15,119 nt of DNA from Gammaproteobacteria bacterium (GCA_030426705.1 JAUHXW010000028.1:1-15119), one strand, 5' to 3'; positions 7,473 to 14,987 are shown, counted from the stretch's first letter. The notes: generated by a model not told the origin, from the sequence alone. Made by a program: numbers and translations.

Positions 7473-8197
7473 TGTGCACCTCCTTGGGTTACCAGGTTAA
7501 CAAAGGCATTTTCCAGATTATCTTCACCAGTCATGGTCAATAATTCTGCTTCTGTGCCGGTCGCTCGTACCACTCCTGCATCAATCACTGTGATTTCATC
7601 ACAAACGGCAGAAACTTCTTGCATCACATGCGAAGAAAACAACACGCATTTGCCACGGGCTTTTTCCTCTTTCAGAAAAGCCCTGATGGCTCGCGTGCTC
7701 ATCACATCGAGACCATTGGTCGGCTCGTCTAGCAGGATGTTTTGTGGGTCATGAATGATGGCGCGAGCGATGGCAACCTTAACCCTTTGGCCTTGAGAAA
7801 AACCATCAGTTTGTCGGTCAGCAAATTTTTCCATACCCAATCGATCAATCAATTCATCAGACCGTTTTTTTATGTCTGCTTCATTCATGCCCTGTAAGCG
7901 GCCAAAATACGCCATGTTTTCCCGTGCTGTCAGTCTTTTGTAAAGCCCTCTGGCATCCGGAAGTACGCCCATTTGCGCTCTGGCTGCAATAGGGTTTTCG
8001 GTTGAATTGATGCCATCAACAGTGACCAATCCAGTTTCGGGTTTAATCAAGGCATAAATCATGCGCATTGAAGTGGTTTTACCTGCACCATTGGCTCCCA
8101 GCAAGGCGGTTATTTTGCCATCCTCAGCAACCAGGCTGACTTCTTTAACGGCTTGAACTTCGCCAAAGGATTTACTTATTTTGTTTACTTGTATCAT
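7469..8197 (-). CDS. ABC transporter ATP-binding protein, NatA type
   Basis: 242-aa cytoplasmic ATPase that powers the adjacent NatB-type permease. Motifs: Walker A GANGAGKT (34-41), signature FSQGQ (133-137; Ser-Gln replaces the usual Ser-Gly), Walker B NILLDE (153-158), D-loop NGLD (161-164) and the switch His190 in SSH. LPDARGLYKRLT (79-90) is typical of the NatA group. I chose the ATG at 8197 (MIQVNKISKSFG), which overlaps the upstream peptidase stop as ATGA. The longer frame from 8254 would add 19 residues inside the peptidase gene that do not belong to the fold. Confidence 0.93.
   Translation of the reverse strand: MIQVNKISKSFGEVQAVKEVSLVAEDGKITALLGANGAGKTTSMRMIYALIKPETGLVTVDGINSTENPIAARAQMGVLPDARGLYKRLTARENMAYFGRLQGMNEADIKKRSDELIDRLGMEKFADRQTDGFSQGQRVKVAIARAIIHDPQNILLDEPTNGLDVMSTRAIRAFLKEEKARGKCVLFSSHVMQEVSAVCDEITVIDAGVVRATGTEAELLTMTGEDNLENAFVNLVTQGGAQ
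7478..7484 (-). promoter_or_regulatory. Shine-Dalgarno AGGAGGT of the NatB-type permease gene
   Basis: A perfect AGGAGGT on the minus strand, 5 nt before the ATG at 7472 and lying inside the last codons of the ATPase gene. Most other starts in the window lack a recognisable site, so this one stands out and may boost permease translation. Confidence 0.85.
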
Positions 8198-9633
8198 TCT
8201 TTTGGCCCATTCATGTTGATGAAAAAAGAAAAGTCCCTGAAGTCTTTCAAGCATTCAGTGTCGAGCTCAGCTTCAGGGTTTTTGATGAATGCAGCCAATA
8301 TTTTGGGCATACAGCCACGCGTACCAACAATGTGTCCTTGCCCTTTGGCGACCAAATGTTGGGCATTGCTTAAGGTTTTCATCACTTGTTCGGCATTTTC
8401 AGGTGGGGTAACCGGATCATATTCACCCGATAACAGCAATGTTGGGATATCAGAGGCAACTGGTTCCTTGAATGTTGCATCGACTGCAATCGAATCCCAC
8501 AATTCACAACGTGCATGCATTAACTCAAACAGATTGTCACCAAACAAAGAATTGTTGGTGTTGGTTTCTGTCGGCATAAACGGCACATCTTCTGCACAGG
8601 AAACTGAAATTTCCAAAGCATTGTTCAATCCCTGATTGAGGTTTTCCATCAACATATAAGCCTGTGCTGCCATGGTTTCTGGCTGCCCATGATTGGCCAA
8701 TGAAACCATCAAAGGTATCATGCCCATGGACTCAGGTGAATAAGCAAACATGCGCAAAGCAATGACTGCGAATTCACGGGTCATCTCCACCTCTTCATAC
8801 TCGCCTGTAGATGGGTTAGGTAAACGCAAAGTGATGGGCGCTTCTTTCAGTTTATCCAGGAATTTCCACATTTGCTGTTCAGCATCACCAAATGCAGCCT
8901 GGCAATCTTGGTCTTTTTCACACAAAGCAAAGATTCTTTCCAATGTGCTGCGCAAATTAGCTTCATGCTCAACACCCAATGCCTGTTCCTGTGGCACCAC
9001 GGCATCCAAAATCACAGAGCGAATGGCCTCGGGATACATTTTCATATAGGTCAATGCTTTTCTTGTACCGTATGAGCCTCCGTATAAATTCCACTGCTCA
9101 ATGCCCAATGCTTCTCGCACAGCTTCCAAATCATGGATGGCATCAGTGGTGGTATAAAAACGGGTGTCAGCATTCAAACTTTTATGGCAATCAGCAGTCC
9201 ACTGTTTCCAGGCATCTGAAGACAAATCACTGAGCGCCTCAAATTCTTCAGGATTAATTTCACAACGCAAAGGATTCGAGTCACCAGTACCTCTCTGATC
9301 AACCAATACAATATCACGAAGTGGAATCATCCCTTTGAACGCCTTGACAGTACTGGCAAAAGTATCCACCGCACCTTGGCCAGGACCTCCTGCAAGTAAC
9401 AACAGTGGATCATTCAATCGTTCATTCGAAGTGGATTTAAGCACCGCGATGTTCAATTCAATGGTCTTGTCCGATTGCTCACGGTTTTCAGGCACTTGAA
9501 GTTTACCGCATTGAGCCTTGGTACTGACACCGGAGCCTTCTGCTCCAATAAAGCAAGGGCTGAGTTCAACTTGCTGTGCGTGGACATTGACCAAGGCAAA
9601 GCACAGCACAGTGGTGAATAAGATTTTTTTCAT
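8194..9633 (-). CDS. Secreted alpha/beta-hydrolase, S33/TAP-like aminopeptidase family
   Basis: 479-aa exported serine hydrolase of the tripeptidyl/proline aminopeptidase-like (S33, TAP_C) family. The signal peptide is MKKILFTTVLCFALVNVHA, then QQ. The oxyanion-hole segment is LAGGPGQGAV (80-89), followed by LVDQRGTGDSNPL (110-122). The nucleophile elbow GGSYGT (185-190) gives Ser187; Asp406 in SGEYDP and His434 in GQGHIVG complete the triad. Cysteines at 7, 42, 124, 149, 238, 244, 346, 376, 441 and 461 could form periplasmic disulfides. A likely job is trimming N-terminal residues from peptides in the periplasm. It is the first gene of the operon and couples by ATGA to the NatA-type ATPase. 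TACAAT on the minus strand at 9666-9661 could be a -10 box, but no good -35 is seen and the ATG has no Shine-Dalgarno. Confidence 0.92.
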   Translation of the reverse strand: MKKILFTTVLCFALVNVHAQQVELSPCFIGAEGSGVSTKAQCGKLQVPENREQSDKTIELNIAVLKSTSNERLNDPLLLLAGGPGQGAVDTFASTVKAFKGMIPLRDIVLVDQRGTGDSNPLRCEINPEEFEALSDLSSDAWKQWTADCHKSLNADTRFYTTTDAIHDLEAVREALGIEQWNLYGGSYGTRKALTYMKMYPEAIRSVILDAVVPQEQALGVEHEANLRSTLERIFALCEKDQDCQAAFGDAEQQMWKFLDKLKEAPITLRLPNPSTGEYEEVEMTREFAVIALRMFAYSPESMGMIPLMVSLANHGQPETMAAQAYMLMENLNQGLNNALEISVSCAEDVPFMPTETNTNNSLFGDNLFELMHARCELWDSIAVDATFKEPVASDIPTLLLSGEYDPVTPPENAEQVMKTLSNAQHLVAKGQGHIVGTRGCMPKILAAFIKNPEAELDTECLKDFRDFSFFINMNGPKE

Positions 9634-9705
9634 AAGGAAATAGGCTGTTTAACTTAAATAATTGTAGTTCAAGCTGAGAAAATTAATCATGTACCAATGG
9701 TCATG

Positions 9706-10458
9706 TTATTTTTTTCTCGGCGCTGGGCTGATGTATTTTTCTCTTTTAATCAAAGGTACAGGTAAGCCCTTTTCTTTGAGTAACTTAAAGGCTTCATCCA
9801 CCATATCAGGATTCCCACATAAATAGGCAATGTCGTCCTCTGGGTCGAAATCATGCTGTGCCAAATAGCTTTGCACATAACCAGACTGGTCATTGGGACC
9901 TGCTTGCGCTCTTTGTTTTCGAGACAGACAGGGAATGTAATGAAAATGATCGTATTGTTGTTCCAGGGCGACAAAATCTGCTTCATACAACAAGCCACTT
10001 TCATCCTGTGCACCCATCACCACATAAAACTGAGAACCCGCTTGTAGTCTGAGCTCAATTTCCTTGAGCATGGCACGGTAAGGCGTCACGCCCGTACCGG
10101 TTGCAATCAAGAAATACCGTTCATGGCGATCGGGTAACAAACAAAAACGACCATAGGGCCCGGTTGCTTGTAACTGTTCACCTGCTTGCATGTTCGATAA
10201 TTTCTCAGTCGCCAGTCCGCCAGGAACCCAGGAGACAGCAATAGAAACTTCATCAATTTCAGCTTTTTCTTCAGGGAAGATATTGGCCACTGAATAACTG
10301 CGAAATGTCTCGAACCCATCATCCTGAGTAAAATGTAATCGCAAAAATTGACCTGCAATGATGACAAAGGGCTGTTCTGAATCAACTTTAAAATTTATGT
10401 TGACCGTGTTGTCATTCAATTTTTCCATGCCCAGCATGGTTAAAGTAAGTGGTGTCAT
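9706..10458 (-). CDS. Ferredoxin/flavodoxin--NADP+ reductase-like flavoprotein
   Basis: 250-aa cytosolic FAD/NAD(P)H oxidoreductase of the ferredoxin-NADP+ reductase superfamily. The FAD-binding motif RSYS is at 53-56, with GPYG at 100-103. The NAD(P) domain shows IATGTGVTPYRAML (118-131) and YLCGNPDMVDEAFKLLKEKG (212-231). The C-terminus KREKYISP (238-245) is typical of the single-domain bacterial type. There is no 2Fe-2S domain, so an external ferredoxin or flavodoxin partner is expected. It is 72 nt upstream of the peptidase operon in the same direction and might be cotranscribed with it. There is no clear Shine-Dalgarno; a second Met at residue 11 is an alternative start but would cut into the first strand. 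The exact electron partner is unknown. Confidence 0.88.
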   Translation of the reverse strand: MTPLTLTMLGMEKLNDNTVNINFKVDSEQPFVIIAGQFLRLHFTQDDGFETFRSYSVANIFPEEKAEIDEVSIAVSWVPGGLATEKLSNMQAGEQLQATGPYGRFCLLPDRHERYFLIATGTGVTPYRAMLKEIELRLQAGSQFYVVMGAQDESGLLYEADFVALEQQYDHFHYIPCLSRKQRAQAGPNDQSGYVQSYLAQHDFDPEDDIAYLCGNPDMVDEAFKLLKEKGLPVPLIKREKYISPAPRKK

Positions 10459-10567
10459 TAAAGAAGTTTTGAATTCAAAGCGCCATTATCGCAAGAAACA
10501 CCACAAATGAGAAGACACCAAACCAACCCAGAGCTGTCGAAAATCCAGTTTATTTATGAAAAAAAGT

Positions 10568-10596
10568 TTGAACAATGAATTTTTTTTGTCTATACT
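10568..10596 (+). promoter_or_regulatory. Sigma70 promoter of tRNA-Thr
   Basis: TTGAAC (10568-10573), a 17-bp spacer, then TATACT (10591-10596). The expected start is near 10603, after a C-containing discriminator (TCGCATCC). A short leader hairpin, CTCGTT-tca-AGCGAG (10604-10618, one G-U pair), lies between promoter and tRNA. Confidence 0.8.
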
Positions 10597-10631
10597 TCGC
10601 ATCCTCGTTTCAAGCGAGTACCAACTACAGT

Positions 10632-10707
<76 letters not shown>

Positions 10708-10756
10708 TTTCAAAGTAATACCTTCCCTTTAATGTTGATTCTTCAAAGCTATCCTA

Positions 10757-10786
10757 TTGAGGTCATGACTTCTGACACTGTATAAA
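10757..10786 (+). promoter_or_regulatory. Candidate sigma70 promoter of the SPFH-RHH cassette
   Basis: TTGAGG (10757-10762), an 18-bp spacer, then TATAAA (10781-10786). The start would fall near 10793, just ahead of the palindromic block at 10799-10827. Confidence 0.5.
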
Positions 10787-10798
10787 TTGAATTGCCTG

Positions 10799-10827
10799 AT
10801 ACATAATGATATCATATTGATATGTAT
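10799..10827. promoter_or_regulatory. Overlapping palindromes, candidate operator
   Basis: Three nested inverted repeats lie between the predicted transcript start and the SPFH ribosome site: ATACAT...ATGTAT (10799-10804 with 10822-10827), the perfect palindrome ATGATATCAT (10806-10815), and ATATCA-tat-TGATAT (10809-10823). The position suits a repressor site. The ribbon-helix-helix protein encoded downstream is an obvious candidate binder, but that is inference. Confidence 0.45.
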
Positions 10828-10828
10828 T

Positions 10829-10833
10829 AGGAG
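10829..10833 (+). promoter_or_regulatory. Shine-Dalgarno AGGAG that sets the SPFH start
   Basis: AGGAG directly abuts an ATG at 10834, which leaves no spacer, but lies 6 nt before the ATG at 10840. The second ATG is therefore the likely start. Confidence 0.8.
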
Positions 10834-10839
10834 ATGTTT

Positions 10840-11706
10840 ATGATTACCGAGAAAAGAATTCAAGCCAAAAAAGGCATTCCCATGTTGTTGCTTTTTATTT
10901 TGTTGCTGATAGTAGATATAGGACTGATTATATTTGCAGGTAAAAATCGAGTGGTTCCTTTGATGATTGTTTGTATTGCATTAATACCAGTCATTATTGT
11001 GATGTTTGTGGGATTGTTTATGGTCAACCCCAATGAGTCAAAAGTTTTACAGCTGTTTGGTAAATATGTGGGTACAGCCAGTGAACCCGGTTTGCGTTGG
11101 GCCAACCCTTTTTATGGCAAAAAGGCAGTATCCTTACGGGTCAGAAACTTTGAAAGCGGTAAGCTTAAGGTTAATGACAGTGCTGGTAACCCCATAGAAA
11201 TAGCCACTGTGGTGGTTTGGAAAGTGGTGGATACAGCCGAGGCGATTTTTGAAGTGGATGACTATGAATCCTTTGTTCATATTCAAACTGAAGCAGCACT
11301 CCGTAATTTGGCCACGGCTCATCCTTATGAATCACACAATGATGAAAAAATCACTTTGCGCTCGGATCCTCAGGAAATTGCCAACTTGCTACAAAAAGAA
11401 GTGCAGGATCGATTAACCAAAGCGGGTGTAGAAGTGATTGAGGCGCGGATATCTCATTTGGCTTATGCACAGGAAATTGCGGCTTCGATGTTAAAAAGAC
11501 AACAAGCACAAGCGATTGTTGCTGCCCGTACGCAAATTGTTGAAGGTGCTGTAGGTATGGTTGAAATTGCGCTTGAGCAATTAAGTGCCAAACGAATCAT
11601 AGATCTGGATGACGAACGCAAAGCGGCAATGGTCAGTAATTTATTGGTGGTGTTGTGTGGTGAGGAAAATGCCCAACCTGTGGTGAATTCCGGCAGTTTA
11701 TATTGA
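10840..11706 (+). CDS. SPFH/band-7 domain membrane protein
   Basis: 288-aa inner-membrane protein. Two hydrophobic segments lie at about 14-33 and 38-61. The SPFH (stomatin/prohibitin/flotillin/HflK-C) domain follows from ~63 (NPNESKVLQLFGKYVGT ... GLRWANPF) to ~215. A helical, Ala/Gln-rich stretch (QEIAASMLKRQQAQAIVAAR, 211-230) fits the coiled-coil that oligomerises such proteins. SPFH proteins build membrane microdomains and often scaffold proteases or transporters; no client is evident here. The usual NfeD-type partner is absent from the window. The start at 10840 is set by the AGGAG at 10829-10833. The stop is one base before the RHH gene start, so the two are translationally linked. Confidence 0.88.
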   Translation: MITEKRIQAKKGIPMLLLFILLLIVDIGLIIFAGKNRVVPLMIVCIALIPVIIVMFVGLFMVNPNESKVLQLFGKYVGTASEPGLRWANPFYGKKAVSLRVRNFESGKLKVNDSAGNPIEIATVVVWKVVDTAEAIFEVDDYESFVHIQTEAALRNLATAHPYESHNDEKITLRSDPQEIANLLQKEVQDRLTKAGVEVIEARISHLAYAQEIAASMLKRQQAQAIVAARTQIVEGAVGMVEIALEQLSAKRIIDLDDERKAAMVSNLLVVLCGEENAQPVVNSGSLY

Positions 11707-11707
11707 G

Positions 11708-11869
11708 ATGGCTAAGAAAAAATCTTTTCCACTCAGAATCAATGAGGAAATATTATCGGCAGTCCAGCAATGGGCTGCCGATGATTTGCGAAGCGTCAAT
11801 GCGCAAATAGAATTTTTGCTCAGAGAAGCGTTACGAAATTCTAAACGGTTGAAAAAAGATAAAAATTAA
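11708..11869 (+). CDS. Small ribbon-helix-helix (Arc-like) DNA-binding protein
   Basis: 53-aa ORF that begins one base after the SPFH stop. The sequence starts MAKKKSFPLRINEEILSAVQ: a short beta-strand (SFPLRI, 6-11), helix A (NEEILSAVQQWAADD, 12-26), a turn at RSVN (28-31) and helix B (AQIEFLLREALRN, 32-44), ending in a basic tail. This is the Arc/MetJ fold, in which a dimer places the strand in the major groove. No toxin gene is adjacent, so it is not an obvious antitoxin. It is expected to act as a transcription regulator and may bind the palindromes at 10799-10827. Fold assignment is good; target and role are inference. Confidence 0.8.
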   Translation: MAKKKSFPLRINEEILSAVQQWAADDLRSVNAQIEFLLREALRNSKRLKKDKN

Positions 11870-11878
11870 TCAATCAGC

Positions 11879-11962
11879 CTAAATAAATTTAGTCATGCCC
11901 TAGCGATTACGCCCTCACAGGACTATTTCACGATTCGCTTATTGCCTGGCCATGTTTAGGGC
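11879..11962. other. Inverted repeats upstream of the sigma factor gene
   Basis: The 135-bp gap holds CTAAAT-aa-ATTTAG (11879-11892) and a wider pair GCCCTA (11897-11902) with TAGGGC (11957-11962), enclosing a second pair AGCGA (11902-11906)/TCGCT (11935-11939). No T-run follows, so it is not a standard terminator. It could be a regulatory structure ahead of the sigma gene. No clear sigma70 promoter was found here. Confidence 0.3.
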
Positions 11963-12004
11963 AGTACACTAGAATAACTGTTATTGCTTATCAATGCCTG
12001 TTAC

Positions 12005-12511
12005 ATGAAAAATCAGCTGGATTTAGAAATCTATAATCAACTTAAAGTCATTGCCAATAAGTTGATGTCACAGGAAAGAGACAACCATACACTTTCACCA
12101 ACAGATTTGGTTCATGAAGCTTTTTTGAAAATCAAGCCATCTACCAGCATTACAGCTGAAAAAGAGCATTATGTTTTCATTTTGGCTAAGCAAATGAGGC
12201 GTTTGTTGGTCGATTATGGCCGACAATATAATGCCAAAAAAAGGGGCGGTGACCAAAACCGCGTAGTCTACACTGATGCGCTTGGCATCAATGGCAACAT
12301 CATGACAGATTTTTCATTAATCAATGATGCCATAGATGATTTGGCTTCATTGGATGAAAGGGCAGCCAAAGCCATTGACTTATTTTATTTCACCGATATT
12401 GACCGAGAATCAGCCGCCAAACTATTGAACATTTCCGTTCCTACATTGGAGCGCGACATTCGTTTTGCCAAAGCTCAAATCACCCATTTTCTGAGTGAAC
12501 AAGCTAAATAG
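12005..12511 (+). CDS. ECF-like RNA polymerase sigma factor, TIGR02999/Sigma70_ECF type
   Basis: 168-aa sigma factor from the ATG at 12005. A TTG at 11984 would add 7 residues of no family resemblance. Region 2 contains LSPTDLVHEAFLKI (30-43), then MRRLLVDYGRQYNAKKRGG (64-82), the hallmark of the TIGR02999 family. Region 4 is the C-terminal helix-turn-helix DRESAAKLLNISVPTLERDIRFAKAQI (133-159). Where classical ECF sigmas carry acidic DAED in region 2.2, this one has SPTD with Ser31 and Thr33. No anti-sigma gene follows. Instead a Ser/Thr kinase gene starts 2 nt after the stop, an arrangement known for this family. The regulon and own promoter type are unknown. Confidence 0.9.
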   Translation: MKNQLDLEIYNQLKVIANKLMSQERDNHTLSPTDLVHEAFLKIKPSTSITAEKEHYVFILAKQMRRLLVDYGRQYNAKKRGGDQNRVVYTDALGINGNIMTDFSLINDAIDDLASLDERAAKAIDLFYFTDIDRESAAKLLNISVPTLERDIRFAKAQITHFLSEQAK

Positions 12512-12513
12512 CT

Positions 12514-14631
12514 ATGGACTTTCATCAACAAAATCGTGGACAACAAATTAGAAAGTTATTTGATGAGTGTCTTGAGCTGAATGAGGTGCAACAATTAGAA
12601 TTTATTGCCAATGCAAACGTTCCCAGCAGTGTCAAACAACATGTCTCAAAACTGTTAAGAATAACAGGTTCTGAAATTGAACTGACTCAAAAGGTTATAG
12701 AATCTGTTCAAGTAAGTCTGGATGTAAAACCGCTTAAGGCCAATTTAAAAATTGGTGCTTACCAACTGATAAAACCGATTGGAGAGGGTGGGCAAGCTGA
12801 AGTTTGGTTGGCGGAAAGGTCAGATGGAGAATTCAGACATCAGGTAGCCATCAAGTTCTTAAAACCTTTGCATGATCAAAAGGACCTGAAGAGATTCCAC
12901 AGTGAAAGGGCATTGTTGGCAACTTTAAAACACCCCAACATTGCACAGTTACTTGACGGCGGGGAGCTGGGTGAAAACCGGCCCTATATGGTGCTTGAAT
13001 ATGTTGAAGGCTTACCGCTTTTGGAATATGGCTTACTTAAAAAATTCACATTGAATCAATACCTCGATTGTTTCAGTCAAATTTGTGATGCAGTGAGCTA
13101 TGCGCATTCGCATTCGATCATTCATCGGGATATCAAACCCTCAAATATTTATGTCACTTTGGATGGCGTGGTCAAATTACTTGATTTTGGTATTGCTCAA
13201 TTCATGAGCCAGGAAAACATGGGTGTGCAGACCTTGCCCATGATGACATTGGCATATTCCAGCCCTGAACAGGTAACTGGCAAACCCATTTCTACAGCGA
13301 CTGATGTATACGGATTGGGTTTGCTTTTGTATGAAATACTGACTGGAATACGGGCGCAAGCGGTGAATACCAGCATTCCAACCGAAGTTATCAAGGAAAT
13401 TACTGAAAGTACGCCTTTGCTGCCCAGTGAAGTTATTAAAACAATTGAGTTGAGCAGGAGTTATGGGGCCAGGGATTTACAGGGAGATTTGGACAACCTG
13501 GTAATGATGGCCATCCGAAAAGAGCCGAATCGGCGATACAACAGTGTCGTCATGATGGCCAAAGACGTGAAAAATTTTCAGAGAGGTCAATCATTAATAG
13601 CGGCAGGTGACAATTGGTCCTATCACGTTAAAAAATTTGTCTATAGAAACTCAATAGTCACCCTGACGTCGCTGGCCTTATTGGTTTTCATGGTTGCTTT
13701 ACCCATCATTCAATATCAATACCAAAAAGAAATCAATTTACAAAAAGACAAAGTTGCAATCGCCATAAAAGAAGTTGAGCAACAAAAAGCCATTTCCCAG
13801 AAAACCAATGATTTTTTAGTCAACATTTTGATGTCTGCATCACTATTAGTTAGGCAGGATGATGATACTTTTTTGAATGAAGTCCTTGAAAGTGCTGAAA
13901 AACAGCTGACCAATGGGCCACAAGAAAAGACTGTGGTCAGTGCCAATTTGTTGTTGCAAATGGGCAGAATTCAAAAGCATCTAGGGAACCACGAAAAAGC
14001 TGTAGACAATTATTCAAGTGCCTTATCTATTTTTGAAGACACCAATGATTTGCTGGGAAAAATCGAAAGTTTGGGTGAATTGGCGGTAGCTACTTGTGAG
14101 ACTAAAGATTATGACGCAGCAAATAGCTACATGTTGCAAGCAGAAAATATAAGCCATCAATTAACCCATCCTGTCGATGTGGTTTGGCATCAACACAGGA
14201 TGGTCAATGTTATGAACAACCTGGGTAGAACAGAAGAAGCCACTATCAAATTGACCCAATCAATTGACTTGCTGAAACAACATTCCTTAGCAGACCATAC
14301 CCTTATGGGTTTACTTTATGAAGATTTATCAGAGGTGAGTAAAAGTAACACCCTGGCACTTGCTTATTTGGAAAAATCTTTGTTTCATACAAGCATGCAA
14401 GAAGGCGGTAAGAATTCACCTTCCTATTTTGCCAGGCTGATGAATAAAGCCGCTCTTTTGAATGAGGAAAACAGGAAAGATGAAGCTGAAGCTGTTTTTT
14501 TAGAGGCCAAAGCAGTGGCTGAAAAAATATACAGCAAGGACCACCCAAAGTATGTCAATTTGCTGAATGAAATGGGCTATTTAATTCACGAAGCTGTTGT
14601 TGATAAGCCGTTAGGATTTAACCTCGAATGA
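12514..14631 (+). CDS. Membrane Ser/Thr protein kinase with TPR-rich C-terminus
   Basis: 705 aa. An N-terminal helical region (1-80) is followed by a Hanks-type kinase domain at about 83-355: glycine loop GEGGQAEVW (90-98), Lys114 in VAIK, Glu131 in the C-helix, catalytic loop HRDIKPSN (204-211), DFG (224-226) and SSPEQ (249-253). All catalytic residues are present. One transmembrane segment lies at ~379-400, then a charged coiled-coil (~404-430) and tetratricopeptide-like helix pairs over ~475-690 (e.g. LLQMGRIQKHLGNHEKAVDNYSSAL across 480-504). Expected topology: kinase in the cytoplasm, TPR part in the periplasm as sensor. It starts 2 nt after the sigma factor stop, so the sigma is the likely substrate. 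Family relatives with this layout are often longer, so the C-terminus may be shortened. Confidence 0.9.
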   Translation: MDFHQQNRGQQIRKLFDECLELNEVQQLEFIANANVPSSVKQHVSKLLRITGSEIELTQKVIESVQVSLDVKPLKANLKIGAYQLIKPIGEGGQAEVWLAERSDGEFRHQVAIKFLKPLHDQKDLKRFHSERALLATLKHPNIAQLLDGGELGENRPYMVLEYVEGLPLLEYGLLKKFTLNQYLDCFSQICDAVSYAHSHSIIHRDIKPSNIYVTLDGVVKLLDFGIAQFMSQENMGVQTLPMMTLAYSSPEQVTGKPISTATDVYGLGLLLYEILTGIRAQAVNTSIPTEVIKEITESTPLLPSEVIKTIELSRSYGARDLQGDLDNLVMMAIRKEPNRRYNSVVMMAKDVKNFQRGQSLIAAGDNWSYHVKKFVYRNSIVTLTSLALLVFMVALPIIQYQYQKEINLQKDKVAIAIKEVEQQKAISQKTNDFLVNILMSASLLVRQDDDTFLNEVLESAEKQLTNGPQEKTVVSANLLLQMGRIQKHLGNHEKAVDNYSSALSIFEDTNDLLGKIESLGELAVATCETKDYDAANSYMLQAENISHQLTHPVDVVWHQHRMVNVMNNLGRTEEATIKLTQSIDLLKQHSLADHTLMGLLYEDLSEVSKSNTLALAYLEKSLFHTSMQEGGKNSPSYFARLMNKAALLNEENRKDEAEAVFLEAKAVAEKIYSKDHPKYVNLLNEMGYLIHEAVVDKPLGFNLE

Positions 14632-14771
14632 AACAACCCACCCAACAGAACAAAGGTCTCTGAAGCCAATAAATTCGACCAAAAATCTATAATTTATAAA
14701 TTTATTGATTCTTTTTGATGGAAATTCCCCTGAATTACGCTTTATAGGGTAATGGCGCAAGTCATTATGAG
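14632..14771. other. AT-rich spacer without a recognised gene
   Basis: This is the first part of the 488-bp gene-free end. It holds AATTTATAAATT, a perfect 12-bp palindrome near 14691, and a TATAAT at 14688-14693 with no fitting -35. I see no ORF that continues the kinase TPR pattern in another frame. Confidence 0.5.
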
Positions 14772-14776
14772 TAATA

Positions 14777-14936
14777 GAGTTCATTGCTTGATTCGTGAAT
14801 CAAGATAAAAAGTTTAAAAATAATCTGCTCATTGTTGGAAAGTTTGCCAATAACGGCGTATTGGGTTGCATTTTCCGCCTTAATCAGCTTATTTTTAATT
14901 CTTTTTCTCAATGACCCAGAATCAAGCAATGAACTC
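14777..14936. mobile_element. 160-bp foldback MITE
   Basis: Perfect 18-bp terminal inverted repeats GAGTTCATTGCTTGATTC at 14777-14794 and 14919-14936. Both outer edges carry TAATA as a direct repeat (14772-14776 and 14937-14941), which reads as a target duplication; a minimal TA duplication is equally possible, as for IS630/Tc1 relatives. The interior is also near-symmetric: an A-rich block at about 14804-14836 pairs imperfectly with 14878-14914, and CCAATA/TATTGG (14847-14852, 14859-14864) flank the centre. A further palindrome, CTTGATTC-gt-GAATCAAG (14787-14804), sits at the left end. No transposase is encoded, so it would be non-autonomous. Confidence 0.85.
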
Positions 14937-14963
14937 TAATAGACTACTCAATGAGATTTAAAG

Positions 14964-14987
14964 TTGATTTGGGGAAATCAATATTGA
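14964..14987. other. Adjacent short palindromes
   Basis: TTGATTT-gggg-AAATCAA (14964-14981) overlaps the perfect palindrome TCAATATTGA (14978-14987). They sit right of the MITE, ahead of the stem-loop region, and could be a binding site or part of a structured transcript. Confidence 0.35.

Noticed and set aside
8198..8254. N-terminal extension of the NatA-type ATPase
   Set aside because: The 19 extra residues lie inside the peptidase gene and precede the normal start of the ABC fold; the ATG at 8197 is in an ATGA overlap.
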